DNA of 64,000 bases from Paradesertivirga mongoliensis (GCF_024436395.1 NZ_JAFMZO010000003.1:372001-436000), one strand, 5' to 3'. Counted from the stretch's first letter, positions 1 through 7,970 are shown. The notes: generated by a model not told the origin, from the sequence alone. Translations and numbers: made by a program.

Positions 1-2639
1 GCGTCATCCACAAAAAGCCTTTCAGCAATATATCCGAAGGGTTGGTTAATAGGATATCCTATTCTCGATAAATGCGAGAGAGAATTGCCGTAAGCTATCT
101 CGTCAGCTTTTACAACTTTACTTGAAGAAAAAGTAAAAGTTCCTCTTGTATTAGTCCTGAAATGTTCCCCAAATCTGTTACGATACGATGCGGAAATATC
201 AATCCCTTTGATCTCAGCCTGCCCGGAGTTTGCAAACGGTATGGCCATTAATCCGGAAGCATTATCGATGCTCTGGATTCTCTCCAGGATTTGAGACCTG
301 TTTTGTTTGAAGGCGTCGAAAACAATGTCCACTCGGTTTGCAATTCCCAAATCGATGCCCAGATTTAACTGCTTTGACTGTTCCCAGGTAATATTCGAGT
401 TCGCGTATCTATTGATGCTGATTCCGTTGTTAGAATCCGGGGGAGATCCATCGTTACGTCCGAACGTAGCACCGTAACTCGGGTTATTCAGATTAACGTC
501 TGATAAATAGAAAAACCTGTCGCCCGAGCTTCCGATGGCATCGTTACCAACAAGGCCGTATGTAGCGCGTAATTTAAGGTTGCTGATTACTGCTGTGAGG
601 GGAGCAAAAAACTTTTCACTCGAAACCCTATAGCCTATTCCTGCAGATGGAAAAAACCCATACCGGTGGGATTTGTCGAAACGTTCAGACCCGTTGAACC
701 CGAAGTTAAACTCTGCAAGGTAGCGGTCGTCAAATCCATAAGTGAATCTACCGGATACACCCTGATTTCGTGCTGGTAAAGATCCCACCAATCCACCTCC
801 ATTCGAAGTTTCATAATTAGACATGTACGAAACCAGCATTCCGCCTACGGTATGTTTTTCTTTAAAGGTGCGGTCGTAACTAAGACTCCCTTCAAGCCAA
901 AATCTTGAGTCTATCGTTCTTGGAACTGATGAATCGTCGTAACCAAGATATTCCTGCCCCACAGGTTGGGCCGAGTTCTGTCCTCCATCATTTAGGGCTG
1001 TCAATTCATACGACTGATCTGTCGGGTCGACTATGGTTTGATAATAGAACGGTGAATACGCCCTGTTCACACTAAAAAATGACACCCTCCTCAGATAAGC
1101 CATTGCTCTGGCCTTTAATCCGGTTGTAAGCCCCCCCAAATCCTGTTTGATTTCCAGCTGTGGCGAAAGATTAGATGTTTTATAGGTTTGGTAACCTCTC
1201 ACCATCTCGGCGTATGGGTTTACGTACAGGCTTGGATTGAAACTGGCATCCAGGTTTCGTGTTCTTGAAGAACCAAATAATGGATGCTCTATGTATTGCA
1301 GCATTGACTGCGGATAGGTAGCCGGAAACATTACCGGATTAGCGTTTAAAGTATTGTAAAAGGTCGTCTCGCCGCCGCTTCTTAGCCGATTCGGCTGATT
1401 GGGGTCGTAGGTACCAATAGGGCCGTTATAATCATCAAATTGCCCATACATCCTCACAACAAGTACTGTAGATTTCGTAACATCAAAATCGACGTTAGAT
1501 CGAATGGAATAATTATTCAACCGGACGTTGTTGTTGAAATTATTGATCGGATCCACTTTAAGTATACCATTGTCGCGGTTAAATGTGCCAGCCATGAAAT
1601 ATCGCGCCCTGGTAGATCCTCCGGTAATGTTTAAGTTATAGCTCTGATTGATCGTATAATCTCTGATTAAACGATCTGTCCAGTTGTTATTAGGATACAG
1701 ATAAGGGTCTGCTCCAGAAGCCGTACTCATTATTTTATTCTGGGTATACGGCTCAATACCCAATGGATTTCTTGTCAGTATTGCTTCATTAGACAAGTTC
1801 ATATAAGTTACATTATCGGCAAGCTGGAAATTCTTGGTATTACTCGAAATCTTATTTTCAGCTCTGAAATTAAATTGAGGCTTCCCATTCTTTCCAAGTT
1901 TTGAATTGATCAGTACTACCCCATTTGCACCCCTAGCTCCATAAATCGAGGCCGCAGCGGCATCTTTCAATACCGAAAAGTCGGCGATATCGTCGGTTTG
2001 TAAACGGGCCATATCTGTAGCCGACGATTCTACGCCATCAATAAGAATCAATGGGTCTCTTTTGCCAGATCCAAAAGTTGACAATCCGCGAATGAAAAAG
2101 GACGAATTATCTGTTCCAAGTCCGGGTTCACCGCTTGTTTGAAAGGATATTATCCCGGCAACCTTCCCTGCAAGTGCATTAGTGAGATTGGAACTGGGTG
2201 TTTTCATCTCTTTTACATCTACGGAGGTAATTGAGCTTACCATACTGGCTTTCTTCTGACTGGCGCCGAATCCGGTAATAGCCACTTCCTGAAGTGTAGT
2301 ATTTTCTGAGGTCAGCAAAACATTCAGTTCTATAACGCCATTTTCGACCTTTTTTTCCCGCAAATTAATCACAGCTGTTTTTAGCCCCACGAAAGTAAAA
2401 GATAAAGTTGCATTTCTGTCGGTCACGATACTGAACCTACCCACTGCATCCGATACTACCCCCCGACTTCCCCCGACAACCTTTACAGCTACTCCCGGCA
2501 TGCCCTCGAGCGTGTCTCTCACAACTCCCCGCACAGTTACTTCTTGCTGGGCGTAAGTACTCATAGAGATTAACACAAAAAACAGTAGAACCAGTCCGAC
2601 TCTACTCCTCTCAATAAATTCTTGTATTTTTTTCCTCAT
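1..2639 (-). CDS. SusC/RagA-family TonB-linked outer membrane receptor (C-terminus off the left edge)
   Basis: Outer membrane, TonB-energised importer of oligosaccharides. I translated the minus strand from an ATG at 2639 and the frame stays open to base 1, giving about 879 residues; the end of the barrel and the stop lie outside the window. Residues 1-30 are a signal peptide ending STYA. A carboxypeptidase-regulatory-like domain follows (about 33-115, starting VTVRGVVRDTLEGMPGV), then the linker motif LQEVAITGFG and a plug domain containing FFIRGLSTFGSG, DPLILIDGVE, SVLKDAAAASIYGARGANGV. These are hallmark SusC motifs. The partner SusD gene should lie downstream, off the window. There is no gene within about 800 bases upstream, so this is probably the first gene of its operon. 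The substrate cannot be told from the sequence. Confidence 0.93.
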   Translation of the reverse strand, partial: MRKKIQEFIERSRVGLVLLFFVLISMSTYAQQEVTVRGVVRDTLEGMPGVAVKVVGGSRGVVSDAVGRFSIVTDRNATLSFTFVGLKTAVINLREKKVENGVIELNVLLTSENTTLQEVAITGFGASQKKASMVSSITSVDVKEMKTPSSNLTNALAGKVAGIISFQTSGEPGLGTDNSSFFIRGLSTFGSGKRDPLILIDGVESSATDMARLQTDDIADFSVLKDAAAASIYGARGANGVVLINSKLGKNGKPQFNFRAENKISSNTKNFQLADNVTYMNLSNEAILTRNPLGIEPYTQNKIMSTASGADPYLYPNNNWTDRLIRDYTINQSYNLNITGGSTRARYFMAGTFNRDNGILKVDPINNFNNNVRLNNYSIRSNVDFDVTKSTVLVVRMYGQFDDYNGPIGTYDPNQPNRLRSGGETTFYNTLNANPVMFPATYPQSMLQYIEHPLFGSSRTRNLDASFNPSLYVNPYAEMVRGYQTYKTSNLSPQLEIKQDLGGLTTGLKARAMAYLRRVSFFSVNRAYSPFYYQTIVDPTDQSYELTALNDGGQNSAQPVGQEYLGYDDSSVPRTIDSRFWLEGSLSYDRTFKEKHTVGGMLVSYMSNYETSNGGGLVGSLPARNQGVSGRFTYGFDDRYLAEFNFGFNGSERFDKSHRYGFFPSAGIGYRVSSEKFFAPLTAVISNLKLRATYGLVGNDAIGSSGDRFFYLSDVNLNNPSYGATFGRNDGSPPDSNNGISINRYANSNITWEQSKQLNLGIDLGIANRVDIVFDAFKQNRSQILERIQSIDNASGLMAIPFANSGQAEIKGIDISASYRNRFGEHFRTNTRGTFTFSSSKVVKADEIAYGNSLSHLSRIGYPINQPFGYIAERLFVDD

Positions 2640-3460
2640 ATCAATGATTTTAATTTGTTTTTAGGCATCTGTTTTTTGCCAACAACAGCATATCAGCTGT
2701 CATTTTACGATTAAACTTCCGCTCTTCTTCTGTGTACATCGTTGTAGTTAAAATTGGATATTTAGTTAATTTTTTGAGAATCAATAAGTACTTACAGCCA
2801 TTGTAAGCGCTCATCAGTTTAAAGCGTCAAAAAGACACTTATCGGACAGGCTACTAAGTTTGTATAGTCATTTTTCGATCGGTTTTAATTAGTTAATAAA
2901 ATGGATTAATTTTTTTTGGTTGTCGGATTGAAGTTCTTGGAAAAGGTAATCACCCTTCGTAAATAAAAATTCTCAGATACAGTGAACTGGATCATCTCAC
3001 TCATCGCCCGTCGTTTTATAATTCGCAAACTGGTTCGTCTGGCGCGTTTAAGTTATCGGTGCTGAAACGAGTTATCCTCTTTTTTAAGTTTAATAATTAC
3101 TACTCGAATTGCCGATATTTCTATTCCTTACGAGACTTTTGGTTAGCTTGACTAATTGGTTTACTGACACAATTATACGCCCTAATGCACAAAGCCGTAG
3201 GGGGTATATAGCCAGAACATAGGGGGTAAATTGCTTATTTTTTTGAGTTGTAAAAAAATAAAAAACTTGCGGGCAAAGATACTGACGCCAGGTACACGTT
3301 AACTATTTCAACTGCAAAAAGGTACAAGGGCGACGGTTAACTTTTGCACCTACGCTACCAGGTTCTAAGCCAGCGTTCGGTCAGGCTGTTGCTCCTTGAA
3401 ATCGCGGGCCGATCCGGGCTTGGTTAAACGGGAAAATTCTCGTGTGAGATTAGAGGTAGT
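2640..3460. promoter_or_regulatory. Gene-free stretch upstream of the SusC gene
   Basis: About 820 bases without a plausible gene on either strand. It lies between the start of the leftward SusC gene and the stop of the leftward GTP cyclohydrolase gene, so it should hold the SusC promoter. A TATCTTTG box, matching the TAnnTTTG promoter element of Bacteroidota, reads leftward at 3281-3274, but I see no convincing partner TTTG box. A 9-base direct repeat is listed separately (3198-3228). The CATTTGT module found before the xylan operons is absent. I see no terminator for the GTP cyclohydrolase operon. Confidence 0.4.
3198..3228. repeat. Pair of TAGGGGGTA direct repeats, 22-base offset
   Basis: TAGGGGGTA occurs at 3198-3206 and again at 3220-3228, separated by 13 bases. 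The offset is about two helical turns, the geometry used by regulators that bind direct repeats as side-by-side dimers (LytTR and some AraC-type response regulators). It sits about 560 bases upstream of the SusC start. Function as an operator is inference. Confidence 0.4.
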
Positions 3461-4159
3461 TTAGCCATAAGAAAGATACGTCAGGAACTCTTTTTTCCTA
3501 TCCGGATCATTAAAAGTGCCGCTGTAGTCGGCGGTGATTGTGGTACTGCTGGTATCTTTAATTCCCCGGGATGAAACACACAAATGGGCCGCATCGATCA
3601 TAACCGCTACGTCATCCGTTTCCAGAACTGACTTTAATTCATTGGCTATCTGGATGGTTAACCGCTCTTGTACCTGTGGTCTTTGTGAATAGTATTGAAC
3701 GATACGATTAAGCTTTGACAACCCGATAACTTTTCCAGAAGAAATATAGCCAATATGCGCCTTACCTATGATCGGAACAAAATGATGTTCGCAATTAGAA
3801 TAAAGAGTGATATTCTTTTCGATAAGCATTTCGTTATACTGATACTTATTCTCGAACAAAGCTATTTTTGGTTTATTGGCCGGATTTAATCCCGCAAAAA
3901 TCTCTTTCACATACATTTTAGCCACTCTCCCGGGTGTTCCGTTCAAACTATCATCAGTAAGATCCAAGCCCAGAATATTCATTATCTCGCGGAAATGTCC
4001 GGATATCGCTTCTATTTTTTGGGCGTCGCTAATATCAAATGCATCTATTCGTAGAGGAGTGTCATAAGAAGTGCCTATGTGCTGCTCACCTAACAAATCT
4101 TCAAGTTGCGAAAGGCTGTTTTTATCCGTTGAATTCAACATAGTTTCTATCTGTTTCAT
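3461..4159 (-). CDS. folE: GTP cyclohydrolase I
   Basis: Converts GTP to 7,8-dihydroneopterin triphosphate, the first step of tetrahydrofolate and tetrahydropterin synthesis. The 232-residue protein has the family signature: SNCEHHFVPI with zinc ligands C123 and H126, GLSKLNRIVQYYSQRPQVQE, and AAHLCVSSRGI with the third zinc ligand C194. Length is normal for the type I enzyme with a slightly long N-terminus. It is the last gene of the leftward operon. Its start overlaps the preceding pterin synthase gene by 38 bases; an ATG six codons in (4141) would shorten the overlap. Co-transcription with a 6-pyruvoyl-tetrahydropterin-synthase-type enzyme suggests a pterin-cofactor role rather than housekeeping folate synthesis, but that is inference. 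Confidence 0.95.
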   Translation of the reverse strand: MKQIETMLNSTDKNSLSQLEDLLGEQHIGTSYDTPLRIDAFDISDAQKIEAISGHFREIMNILGLDLTDDSLNGTPGRVAKMYVKEIFAGLNPANKPKIALFENKYQYNEMLIEKNITLYSNCEHHFVPIIGKAHIGYISSGKVIGLSKLNRIVQYYSQRPQVQERLTIQIANELKSVLETDDVAVMIDAAHLCVSSRGIKDTSSTTITADYSGTFNDPDRKKEFLTYLSYG

Positions 4160-4529
4160 AAAGTACTATTCCCAATTTTCTGTCTTCGGGGATACTGGGT
4201 CTCAAAATCCTGTAAATCACGGCGGCGATATTTTCAGCGGTCGGATTTAGCTCTTCAAACTCCCTGGTGTCAAGATTTAAGTTCTTATGATCGAACCTTT
4301 CAACAACCTCTTTTTCTACCAGATCCTTTACAAGCTTAGTATCCATTACATAACCTGTTTCCGGTTGAATCTGCCCCGTTATTTTAACTATTAACTCGTA
4401 ATTATGTCCGTGGAAATTCGGGTTGTTACATTTTCCAAAGACTTCCTGATTTTTAGCATCATCCCATGCATCTACATGAAGCCGGTGTGCGGCGTTGAAG
4501 TGCGCCTTGCGACAAATCGTAGCTACCAT
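4122..4529 (-). CDS. 6-pyruvoyl-tetrahydropterin synthase / QueD-family protein
   Basis: Acts on dihydroneopterin triphosphate, the product of the adjacent cyclohydrolase. All catalytic elements are visible in the 135 residues: zinc ligands H15, H40 and H42 (AAHRLH and FHGHNY), the nucleophilic Cys C34 in GKCNNPNFHGHNY, the D80-H81 pair in FDHKNLN, and the substrate-binding E125 in LYETD. The GKCNNPN and DHKNL motifs resemble biopterin-type synthases more than short QueD enzymes, so 6-pyruvoyl-tetrahydropterin is the likelier product; 6-carboxy-tetrahydropterin (queuosine route) remains possible. No other queuosine gene (queC, queE) is nearby, which favours the pterin reading. Overlaps the reductase gene upstream by 7 bases and folE downstream by 38. 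Confidence 0.9.
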   Translation of the reverse strand: MVATICRKAHFNAAHRLHVDAWDDAKNQEVFGKCNNPNFHGHNYELIVKITGQIQPETGYVMDTKLVKDLVEKEVVERFDHKNLNLDTREFEELNPTAENIAAVIYRILRPSIPEDRKLGIVLYETDRNYVEFNG

Positions 4530-5197
4530 GGTTCTTCTATAACAATTTGCGACGGGTCGATTCCCAAATCAGAGAGGTAACCGATGACGACACTCGTAAA
4601 CGCTTCGGGACCGCAGATATAATAAAACTTATGCTGGTCACCTACGTAAGGCCTTAAGAAATCGCGGTCGATAAACTTTGGAGGAATGGATGGATCACCT
4701 GAGGCCTCGACAACACTTACAAATTTATCCCCCAGCAATTCTTTCAGTTCATATTCGAGAATTACGTCGTTAGCCGTTCGGTTTACAAAAATCAATGTAT
4801 TTCCGCTTAAATTGTTCTTTAATTCCAGATCCCTAAGAATTGCTATAAATGGTGTTATTCCCGCTCCGCCAGCGATGTAAAGACCGTCGCCACGATAGGC
4901 AATCGTTCCGAATACATCATGAAGAATCAATTCATCACCGCGGCCTACAGTTCCCAGTTTATTAGTAACGCCGTCATGACCGGAATAAATTTTTATAATA
5001 AACTCAAGTGTATCTGAATCTGGGACAGAAGTAAAGGTAAAAGGCCTCAACTCCTTTTCAAGTCCAGGTCGGTTAATGGAAACATCACAGGCTTGCCCGG
5101 GAGTAAAACTGAATCCAGCAGGCTTTTCTACGACAAAACGCTTGACATTATGAGTAACAAAATCGGCTTTCAGAACTTTGACTATGTGCTTACTCAT
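4523..5197 (-). CDS. FAD-binding ferredoxin/flavodoxin-reductase-type oxidoreductase
   Basis: Single-chain NAD(P)H:acceptor reductase of the ferredoxin-NADP reductase superfamily. The 224 residues contain an N-terminal FAD-binding barrel with the flavin motif RPFTFTS (about 51-57), a GxGDxL-like turn (GRGDEL), and a C-terminal NAD(P) domain with GGAGITPFIA (about 109-118) and the YYICGPEAF motif near 192. There is no [2Fe-2S] or globin domain, so it needs an external electron acceptor. It lies 5 bases after the DoxX-like gene and overlaps the pterin synthase gene, so all four are translated from one transcript. A role in keeping a pterin or a quinone reduced is an inference from the neighbours; the substrate is not shown by the sequence. 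Confidence 0.88.
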   Translation of the reverse strand: MSKHIVKVLKADFVTHNVKRFVVEKPAGFSFTPGQACDVSINRPGLEKELRPFTFTSVPDSDTLEFIIKIYSGHDGVTNKLGTVGRGDELILHDVFGTIAYRGDGLYIAGGAGITPFIAILRDLELKNNLSGNTLIFVNRTANDVILEYELKELLGDKFVSVVEASGDPSIPPKFIDRDFLRPYVGDQHKFYYICGPEAFTSVVIGYLSDLGIDPSQIVIEEPW

Positions 5198-5202
5198 ACG
5201 GG

Positions 5203-5595
5203 TTATAATTTGGGTTTTGAAGAAATTTTAGCAAGCGAGAAGGCACCAACTGCCATAGCCAGATCGCGAACAGCAACGTCGAGGTAGCTTCCGCTGGCAA
5301 TTAAACTCAGAGCTATTGACACCAGCCATATGCAAACCAGGTAGCCCCCCTTTTCGGGATTGAGAAAAACCAGGAGGCCGGCAATGATCTCTATTACTCC
5401 TACCAGGTGCATAAAAGTATCTCCACTAAAAGGCAAACTGCTTCGTAACACCGGGTTCAAATACTTTCCCCAGTTAGTTAGAAGATTTGTAAACTTATCG
5501 GCGCCAGCAATGATCGGAATAGCCCCATAGGTAATCACAAGTAGTTTCTGAATGTCTTTTATTGATTTTTCCATAATATCAGGTTGTTTATTCAT
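5203..5595 (-). CDS. DoxX-like integral membrane protein
   Basis: First gene of the leftward DoxX-reductase-PTPS-folE operon. The 130 residues predict four membrane segments: LLVITYGAIPIIAGADKF, FMHLVGVIEIIAGLLVFL, GYLVCIWLVSIALSLIAS and VRDLAMAVGAFSLA. This matches DoxX/DoxD-like four-helix proteins, which include subunits of thiosulfate:quinone oxidoreductase and partners in thiol-stress complexes. The coordinates use the first ATG. An internal ATG at 5574 (MEKSIKDIQ) is the likelier start if the ECF-type promoter just upstream is real, because its -10 region would overlap the first ATG. Whether the protein passes electrons or acts as an assembly factor cannot be told. Confidence 0.8.
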   Translation of the reverse strand: MNKQPDIMEKSIKDIQKLLVITYGAIPIIAGADKFTNLLTNWGKYLNPVLRSSLPFSGDTFMHLVGVIEIIAGLLVFLNPEKGGYLVCIWLVSIALSLIASGSYLDVAVRDLAMAVGAFSLAKISSKPKL

Positions 5596-5612
5596 TAGAG
5601 AGACCTTCAGAG

Positions 5613-5640
5613 AAAAGGGTTACAAATTGTCTCATTATAT
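5613..5640 (-). promoter_or_regulatory. Putative ECF-type promoter for the DoxX-pterin operon
   Basis: Read leftward, TTTGTAACCCTTTT (5626-5613) precedes the DoxX gene by 17 bases. GTAACC has the AAC core typical of ECF sigma -35 boxes, and CTCTAAT follows 17 bases later as a candidate -10. The same 14-base element in the opposite orientation lies before the sigma factor gene. Function is inferred from position and duplication. Confidence 0.55.
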
Positions 5641-5740
5641 CAGGAAGATAGATTCAAAATTAAAGTGGGTAGAGCAACAAAAGACTTTTCGAACCCTAAT
5701 TAAGCTAACATAACTCTATATTTAAATATTATATTCTGTT

Positions 5741-5772
5741 TTTGTAACCCTTTTTTATCTCAGTACTCTTTA
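5741..5772 (+). promoter_or_regulatory. Putative ECF-type promoter for the sigma factor gene
   Basis: TTTGTAACCCTTTT at 5741-5754 is an exact inverted copy of 5613-5626. GTAACC is followed after 16 bases by CTCTTTA, close to the CTCTAAT seen at the partner site. It lies 42 bases before the sigma factor ATG, which fits autoregulation by the encoded sigma factor. Confidence 0.55.
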
Positions 5773-5796
5773 CAGAGATATTTAAATTTTTTTTCC

Positions 5797-6471
5797 ATGG
5801 ATGCAGCGAATCAACTAGACAATGTACCCTTAACAGATGAAGAGATTGTCGCCAGAATTATAGAGGGCGAACATTATCTGTATGAAGGATTAATGAGAAA
5901 GTATAACACCCGCTTGTATCGGATTGCTATTTCTATTATCGATGATGATATGGAAGCGGAGGATATTATGCAGACTGCCTATATCAATGCATTTCTGAAT
6001 TTGTCAAGTTTCCAGAATAAATCTGCCTTTAGCACATGGCTGACCAGGATTTTAATTAACGAAAGTTTGCTTCAGAAAAAAAGAAAGATTAGGGGCTTGA
6101 AAATCCTGGCAGATCAAACAGCCAGGGATTCGCATAATGAAACTCCATTAAAGAAATTTATGAATAAAGAACTTAAACTCATACTCGAGAAAGCTGTGTC
6201 CAGCTTACCCGAAAAGTACAGATTAGTTTTTGTGATGCGGGAGGTTCAAGAGTTGAGCACCAGCGAAACGATGGAAGTGCTTAATCTCGGTGAGTCGAAT
6301 GTTAAGATCAGATTAACCCGCGCAAAAGAGATGCTGAGGAACGAATTGAGCAGCTACTACAAAACTAACCAGCTTTTTGAATTTAACCTCGTTCGCTGCG
6401 ACAGGATAGCCGAGTTTGTAATGTCCAGAATTAAAGAAGAGAGTGCGAACCCGCATTCCCGGCAGATTTGA
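5797..6471 (+). CDS. ECF-subfamily RNA polymerase sigma factor
   Basis: Alternative sigma factor, 224 residues. Region 2 spans about 25-95 (YEGLMRKYNTRLYRIAISI, DMEAEDIMQTAYINAF, FSTWLTRILINE), and region 4 about 125-195 (LEKAVSSLPEKYRLVFVMRE, LSTSETMEVLNLGESNVKIRL, RAKEMLR helix-turn-helix). A C-terminal extension of about 30 residues contains FEFNLVRCDRIAEFVMSRI, a tail seen in a subgroup of ECF factors. No anti-sigma factor gene is adjacent: the upstream neighbours are the divergent DoxX-pterin operon and the downstream neighbour is a convergent carbonic anhydrase 17 bases away. Control is therefore probably transcriptional or through the Cys-containing tail. The identical upstream elements suggest that it drives itself and the divergent operon. 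Confidence 0.93.
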   Translation: MDAANQLDNVPLTDEEIVARIIEGEHYLYEGLMRKYNTRLYRIAISIIDDDMEAEDIMQTAYINAFLNLSSFQNKSAFSTWLTRILINESLLQKKRKIRGLKILADQTARDSHNETPLKKFMNKELKLILEKAVSSLPEKYRLVFVMREVQELSTSETMEVLNLGESNVKIRLTRAKEMLRNELSSYYKTNQLFEFNLVRCDRIAEFVMSRIKEESANPHSRQI

Positions 6472-6488
6472 TTTGACAGCGTTTAAGT

Positions 6489-7124
6489 CTAGACCTTGAA
6501 AGTAAATACGCTATCAAGATTATCGGTATTCCGGTAGGTAAATCCAAGATCAATTACGTGTCCGGTGCTGATATCAATTACCCAGCCATGAACTTCCAGA
6601 TCTGCCCGATCTTTCCAGGCATTTTGAACGATGGTTGTTTTGCAGAGATTAAAAACCTGCTCTTTAACATTAAGTTCCACCAACCTATTTGCCCGGGCAT
6701 TCTCATCTGTTATCGCATCGAGCTCGTTGGCATATAAACGATACACATCTTTTATATGTCTTAACCAATTATCGATAATGCCAAACTGCTTACTCCCCAT
6801 TGCAGCCAAAATACCGCCGCAGCCGTAATGCCCGGCAACGATAATGTGCTTAATCTTTAACACGTTTACTGCATAATCCAGCACACTTAGCATATTCATA
6901 TCCGAGTGAATACACAAGTTAGCAACGTTTCGGTGCACAAAAACGTCGCCTGGCCTGGTGTGGGTTATTTGGTTTGCCGGAACCCTGCTATCCGAACAGC
7001 CGATCCATAATACTTCCGGATTCTGCCCCTCTGCAAGCTTTTTAAAGTAATCCGGTTCCCTGGCTATTGTCTCCCGAACGAAATCACGGTTTCCTTTCAG
7101 TAGTTTCTGATACGAATCTTTCAC
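6489..7124 (-). CDS. Beta-class carbonic anhydrase
   Basis: Interconverts CO2 and bicarbonate in the cytoplasm. The 211 residues carry the zinc ligands C43 (CSDSRVP), H99 and C102 (GHYGCGG) and the D45-R47 dyad of the beta class. Length and motifs are typical of the bacterial cluster B enzymes. The start is a GTG that overlaps the stop of the upstream Crp/Fnr gene (GTGA at 7124-7121), so the two genes are translationally coupled. That ties bicarbonate supply to the regulator's signal; the linkage to a cytochrome oxidase gene across the divergent promoter fits respiration-linked control, which is inference. Confidence 0.95.
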   Translation of the reverse strand: MKDSYQKLLKGNRDFVRETIAREPDYFKKLAEGQNPEVLWIGCSDSRVPANQITHTRPGDVFVHRNVANLCIHSDMNMLSVLDYAVNVLKIKHIIVAGHYGCGGILAAMGSKQFGIIDNWLRHIKDVYRLYANELDAITDENARANRLVELNVKEQVFNLCKTTIVQNAWKDRADLEVHGWVIDISTGHVIDLGFTYRNTDNLDSVFTFKV

Positions 7125-7825
7125 TTTATACTTACATTATCCAGGTTGATGATGTTTAAGAGCCTGGCTTCATCAAGAATCTTAATCTTCCTGCCGGTAA
7201 GCTCAACTATTCTATTGAGCGTTAAATCATTAATCACTTTAAAAAGTGTTTCGTATGATGCACCGGAAAACGATGCGAGATCCTGTCTGGAAATCTCGAG
7301 GTTAATGGTATTGTCCTCTCCTGTTCCGAATTGCTTCTTTAAGCCAATAAACGATTTCGCTATCCTTGCTTTTACAGACATATGAACAAAATCAAGCATG
7401 CTTTTTCTCGAATCCTGCAATTCGTCGGCAAAAAAATGCATCAATCTATACGTTAAATCTGTATTGACCCTCAGCGTCGATTCGAAAAATGAAATATCCA
7501 GATAACAAAGCATTGTTGTTTCTACCGCAGTCGCTGAAACCGGATAGCGCGGTTCTTTTCCTAAACCCAAATGGCCAATTATGTCTCCCTGCTTTCCAAA
7601 TCTAATAATTAACTCTTTCTCCTTATCCCACCGTTTATGAACCTTAACCGTTCCTGAATAAACGAAGTAAATTCCAGACACCGGGTCATCTTCTCTGAAG
7701 ATTGGTTGCCCTTTCTTTACTTCAAAATTAGTTTTATGTGCTTCAATTGCCGGGAGCCAGTCAGGCAGACACCTCTGGCATAAAAAGCAAGTTTTGGTAT
7801 CGCAAACGTTTTTACATTCTTTCAT
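7121..7825 (-). CDS. Crp/Fnr-family transcriptional regulator with N-terminal cysteine cluster
   Basis: DNA-binding regulator, 234 residues from the ATG at 7825. The N-terminus reads MKECKNVCDTKTCFLCQRC, five cysteines in 19 residues, which suggests an Fe-S cluster or other metal site as in oxygen- or NO-sensing Fnr proteins. A cyclic-nucleotide-binding-type beta-roll follows (about 35-140, FVYSGTVKVH, RFGKQGDIIGHLGL), then a long dimer helix and a C-terminal winged helix with the recognition region ISRQDLASFSGASYETLFKVI. A longer reading frame opens at 7912, but its extra residues form an implausible hydrophobic leader and would cover the palindrome at 7878-7909. The likely targets are its own promoter and the divergent oxidase gene. 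Confidence 0.88.
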   Translation of the reverse strand: MKECKNVCDTKTCFLCQRCLPDWLPAIEAHKTNFEVKKGQPIFREDDPVSGIYFVYSGTVKVHKRWDKEKELIIRFGKQGDIIGHLGLGKEPRYPVSATAVETTMLCYLDISFFESTLRVNTDLTYRLMHFFADELQDSRKSMLDFVHMSVKARIAKSFIGLKKQFGTGEDNTINLEISRQDLASFSGASYETLFKVINDLTLNRIVELTGRKIKILDEARLLNIINLDNVSIK

Positions 7826-7877
7826 CCCTGGAAATATCGACAACAAAAATACTATATATCGGCAGAATACACCAAAC

Positions 7878-7909
7878 TTAATTAGTATTGTTAAAACAAT
7901 ATTAATTAA
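7878..7909. promoter_or_regulatory. 32-base near-perfect palindrome in the divergent Fnr/oxidase promoter region
   Basis: TTAATTAGTATTGTT, a two-base centre AA, then AACAATATTAATTAA: 15-base arms with one mismatch. It starts 53 bases upstream of the regulator ATG. A dimeric regulator's operator is the natural reading; which protein binds is inferred only from proximity. Confidence 0.5.
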
Positions 7910-7939
7910 CATAAAAATATGTTACTGTTGAAAATAATA

Positions 7940-7970
7940 TTGCATAAACAATGTTTTACTATTACATTTG
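7940..7970 (+). promoter_or_regulatory. Bacteroidota-type promoter for the oxidase gene
   Basis: TTG at 7940-7942 and TACATTTG at 7963-7970 are separated by 20 bases, matching the TTTG-N19-21-TAnnTTTG consensus of the Bacteroidota primary sigma factor. Transcription would start near 7977, leaving a leader of about 95 bases. ATTGCATAAACAAT (7939-7952), an ATTG-N6-CAAT inverted repeat, overlaps the -33 box and could be a regulator site. Confidence 0.55.

Noticed and set aside
1440..1634. Short plus-strand open frame inside the left SusC gene
   Set aside because: It is antisense to a continuous SusC frame with full plug motifs; no family features of its own.
7826..7912. Upstream extension of the Crp/Fnr gene
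   Set aside because: It would add 29 mostly hydrophobic residues before the cysteine cluster and would cover the palindrome and AT-rich promoter DNA.
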